A stretch of 6,966 nucleotides of DNA from GWC2-45-44 sp041661665 (GTDB taxonomy: Bacteria; Planctomycetota; Phycisphaerae; Sedimentisphaerales; UBA12454), in NCBI GenBank assembly GCA_041661665.1, contig JBAZTW010000061.1:1-6966 (forward strand), given 5' to 3'. Below the pieces are notes generated by a model that was not told where the DNA came from, made no database searches, and saw only the letters and a list, made by a program, of their open reading frames with translations. The first letter of the stretch is position 1. The number at the start of each line of letters is the position of its first letter. A program made the translations under genes and the position numbers. Below, in pieces: positions 5,558 through 6,966 of the stretch.

Positions 5558-6811
5558 ATGGCAAAGAAGAAAAAAATTACAGTACAGAAGTTCGGCGGAA
5601 CATCGGTAGCCAACGCCGAGAAGATTAAGAACGCCGCATTGAAGGCTATCGCTGCGGCAAAAGGCGGCAATCAGGTTGTTGTCGTTGCCTCGGCTCGCGG
5701 CAAGCAGACCGACCACTTAATCGCTGATGCACTTGAGGTTAATCCGAATCCGCCAAAACGGGAAATGGACCAGCTCCTGAGCACTGGCGAACAGCAGACA
5801 GTTTCGCTGCTGGCGATGGCAATTGAGGGTATGGGGCAAAAGGCTATCAGTATGACCGGCGCTCAGATTAGAATGATAACCGACAGCGTTCATACCAAGG
5901 CGAGAATAAAGAGTATCGACGCGAGCAGAATCAAAAAACATCTTGATAAGGGCTGCATTGTTATTGTGGCTGGTTTTCAGGGCATTGATGAAAATGAAAA
6001 TATCACAACGCTCGGCAGAGGCGGCTCGGACACAAGCGCAGTCGCACTGGCCGCTGCCCTCAAGGCCGACACCTGCGAAATTTACACCGACGTTGACGGC
6101 GTCTACACCACTGACCCAAGAATTTTCAAAGATGCCGTTAAGATGGACCAGATTAGCTATGATGAGGTTCTCGAAATGGCAAGTCTGGGCGCGGGCGTTA
6201 TGCACAGCCGCTCCATCGAATTCGGTAAAAAATATAACGTTGTTATTCACGTCAGAAGCTCTATGTCTGACAAAATCGGAACTTTAATTACTCATGAGGT
6301 ACCACAAATGGAAGGTATTCTTGTATCGGGCGCAACTATCGAAAAAAATCTGGCGAAAATAAGCTTAATCGGCGTTGACAACAAACCCGGCAATGCGGCG
6401 AAAATCTTCGCTCATCTGGCAGAAGCCAAGGTAATCGTCAACGACATTATCCAGACCGAAGTAAGCGCGGAAAAAGCAAACATATCGTTCACCGTCAGCA
6501 AAAATGATTTCGCGGATGCTCAAAAAGCAGTCGATGAAATCAAAAAGAAAGTCAACTGTCAGGACGCTTTCTATCGTCAGGACATCGCCGAGATTTCCAT
6601 TATCGGCGTTGGTATGAGAACGCACTACGGCGTAGCAAATATGATGTTCAGCACACTGGCAAAGGAAAAAATAAATATCGATTCAATCACCACCAGCGAA
6701 ATCAGAATAAGCTGTCTGGTTGACAAAGACCAGGGCGACAAAGCTCTGATTGCTGTCTGCAAAGCATTTGAACTCGATAAACCTGTTTCAAAACGAAGCT
6801 ACGTTAAATAG
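5558..6811 (+). CDS. lysC: Aspartate kinase, monofunctional, two ACT domains
   Basis: This 417-aa cytosolic enzyme phosphorylates aspartate, the first step toward lysine, threonine and methionine. The kinase domain shows KFGGTSV (11-17), LLSTGEQQT (73-81), VAGFQGI (137-143), TLGRGGSDTSAVALAAAL (151-168), YTDVDGVYTTDPR (176-188) and EMASLGAGVMHSRSIE (206-221). The last motif has MHSRS where many relatives have LHPRS or LHPRA. Two regulatory ACT domains follow, about 265-330 (ISLIGVDNKPGNAAKIF) and 345-410 (ISIIGVGMRTHYGVANMMF, then TTSEIRISCLV), so feedback control by lysine and/or threonine is expected. Length and layout match the alpha subunit of Bacillus and Corynebacterium type aspartokinases rather than the aspartokinase-homoserine dehydrogenase fusions. 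AGGA at 5550-5553 precedes the ATG by four bases. The gene follows the phosphoglycerate-mutase-like gene by 15 bp and is closed by a GC-rich hairpin at 6830-6850, which marks the probable operon end. Confidence 0.96.
   Translation: MAKKKKITVQKFGGTSVANAEKIKNAALKAIAAAKGGNQVVVVASARGKQTDHLIADALEVNPNPPKREMDQLLSTGEQQTVSLLAMAIEGMGQKAISMTGAQIRMITDSVHTKARIKSIDASRIKKHLDKGCIVIVAGFQGIDENENITTLGRGGSDTSAVALAAALKADTCEIYTDVDGVYTTDPRIFKDAVKMDQISYDEVLEMASLGAGVMHSRSIEFGKKYNVVIHVRSSMSDKIGTLITHEVPQMEGILVSGATIEKNLAKISLIGVDNKPGNAAKIFAHLAEAKVIVNDIIQTEVSAEKANISFTVSKNDFADAQKAVDEIKKKVNCQDAFYRQDIAEISIIGVGMRTHYGVANMMFSTLAKEKINIDSITTSEIRISCLVDKDQGDKALIAVCKAFELDKPVSKRSYVK
6296..6310 (+). promoter_or_regulatory. Internal ribosome-binding site and start for a possible LysC beta subunit
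   Basis: Within lysC, GAGGT at 6296-6300 stands seven bases before an in-frame ATG at 6308-6310, codon 251. Translation from here would give 167 residues holding just the two ACT domains, beginning MEGILVSG. In Bacillus subtilis and Corynebacterium glutamicum the small aspartokinase subunit is made from an in-frame start at the equivalent place and has nearly this size. The Shine-Dalgarno match is as good as or better than the gene's own start. This is inference from sequence placement; expression is not shown. Confidence 0.5.
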
Positions 6812-6829
6812 TAAATAAAGAATAGTTAG

Positions 6830-6850
6830 CCCCCAGCTTTATGCTGGGGG
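6830..6850. terminator. GC-rich hairpin after lysC, probable transcription end
   Basis: CCCCCAGC (6830-6837) and GCTGGGGG (6843-6850) form a perfect 8-bp stem with a five-base loop (TTTAT), 18 bases after the lysC stop. The following TTGT is a poor U-tract, so efficiency as an intrinsic terminator is uncertain. The other strand also lacks a good T-run. No other terminator candidate is visible between lysC and the next ORF. Confidence 0.55.
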
Positions 6851-6884
6851 TTGTAAAAAGTAAAGGGAGTAGTTAGATAATATG

Positions 6885-6955
6885 TAGGTCATTCATTCAA
6901 CGGTTATAATACGAATCCAGTACAAAACTATAACCTAATTGAAAGGAATGACCTA
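6885..6955. promoter_or_regulatory. Nested long hairpin burying the RBS and start of the next ORF
   Basis: Three stacked helices are perfect by eye. TAGGTCATTC (6885-6894) pairs with GAATGACCTA (6946-6955), TTCAA (6896-6900) pairs with TTGAA (6939-6943), and GGTTATA (6902-6908) pairs with TATAACC (6929-6935). That is 22 base pairs with only small bulges and a 20-base loop, in which TAC/GTA can also pair. The downstream arms contain the Shine-Dalgarno (GAAAGGA, 6941-6947) and the A of the ATG at 6955. RNA reading through from lysC would therefore hide the start site. The layout could be a leader switch or the left end of an insertion sequence. Confidence 0.65.
6905..6910 (+). promoter_or_regulatory. 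Candidate -10 box for the ORF at 6955
   Basis: TATAAT is a perfect -10 hexamer inside the first arm of the innermost helix. No good -35 is seen 16-18 bases upstream, and there is no TGn extension. If used, transcription would start near 6917, past all three upstream arms, giving an mRNA that cannot form the hairpin and leaves the ribosome-binding site open. Confidence 0.35.
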
Positions 6956-6966
6956 TGGCAAAGATT
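6955..6966 (+). CDS. Start of an unidentified ORF, cut by the window end
   Basis: ATG GCA AAG ATT (Met-Ala-Lys-Ile) begins at 6955, seven bases after a good Shine-Dalgarno, GAAAGGA (6941-6947). Four residues do not allow identification; many families, including chaperones and some transposases, begin this way. The foldable leader and the hairpin separating it from lysC suggest an independently controlled gene. A transposase is one possibility because of that leader, but nothing coding is visible to support it. Confidence 0.45.

Noticed and set aside
5161..5670. Minus-strand open frame of 169 codons opposite the mutase-like gene and lysC start
   Set aside because: It is antisense to two confidently identified genes, spans their junction, and its composition mirrors the codons of those genes.
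5717..6250. Minus-strand open frame of 177 codons opposite lysC
   Set aside because: It is fully antisense to the conserved kinase domain of lysC, with no start signal or family resemblance.
2901..6811. hom and lysC considered as a split bifunctional aspartokinase-homoserine dehydrogenase
   Set aside because: Each gene is full length for its monofunctional family with its own ACT region, start and stop, and they are in the reverse order of the fusion protein with another gene between them.

Overview
The window looks like chromosomal DNA of moderate GC content from a Planctomycetota-type bacterium, most likely Phycisphaerae-like. This is an inference. It rests on a rhomboid protease with a YDRDY-type N-terminus and a helical cytosolic tail, on a hom / phosphoglycerate-mutase-like / lysC cluster, and on AT-rich intergenic repeats with a 7-base period. 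An allied lineage such as Omnitrophota is not excluded.

Layout. Positions 1-270 (+) are the C-terminal end of prolipoprotein diacylglyceryl transferase (lgt), cut by the window edge. A 256-bp convergent spacer (271-526) has no gene but holds several hairpins and a heptad-repeat array. bioF (527-1672, -) encodes 8-amino-7-oxononanoate synthase of biotin synthesis. The divergent spacer 1673-1922 holds two facing heptad arrays and a promoter for the rhomboid intramembrane protease (1923-2771, +). Then come homoserine dehydrogenase (hom, 2901-4223), an archaeal-type cofactor-independent phosphoglycerate mutase homologue (4346-5542) and aspartate kinase (lysC, 5558-6811), all on +. A GC-rich hairpin follows lysC. 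The last 80 bases hold a strongly foldable element around the ribosome-binding site of a new ORF, of which only four codons (MAKI) are visible.

How the genes fit together. LysC catalyses the first step of the aspartate pathway and Hom makes homoserine. The enzyme between them belongs to a family that has been proposed to supply homoserine kinase activity where the usual GHMP-type ThrB is missing. Its place between hom and lysC, 15 bp from lysC, makes that role more likely here than glycolytic mutase activity. asd and thrC are not in the window. lysC also has a well-placed internal Shine-Dalgarno and ATG at Met251, where the small beta subunit starts in alpha2beta2 aspartokinases.

The least ordinary structures are the period-7 arrays in three separate intergenic spacers and the nested hairpin at 6885-6955, which would bury the next gene's ribosome-binding site in read-through transcripts. 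No CRISPR array, tRNA, rRNA, phage gene or defence gene was seen.
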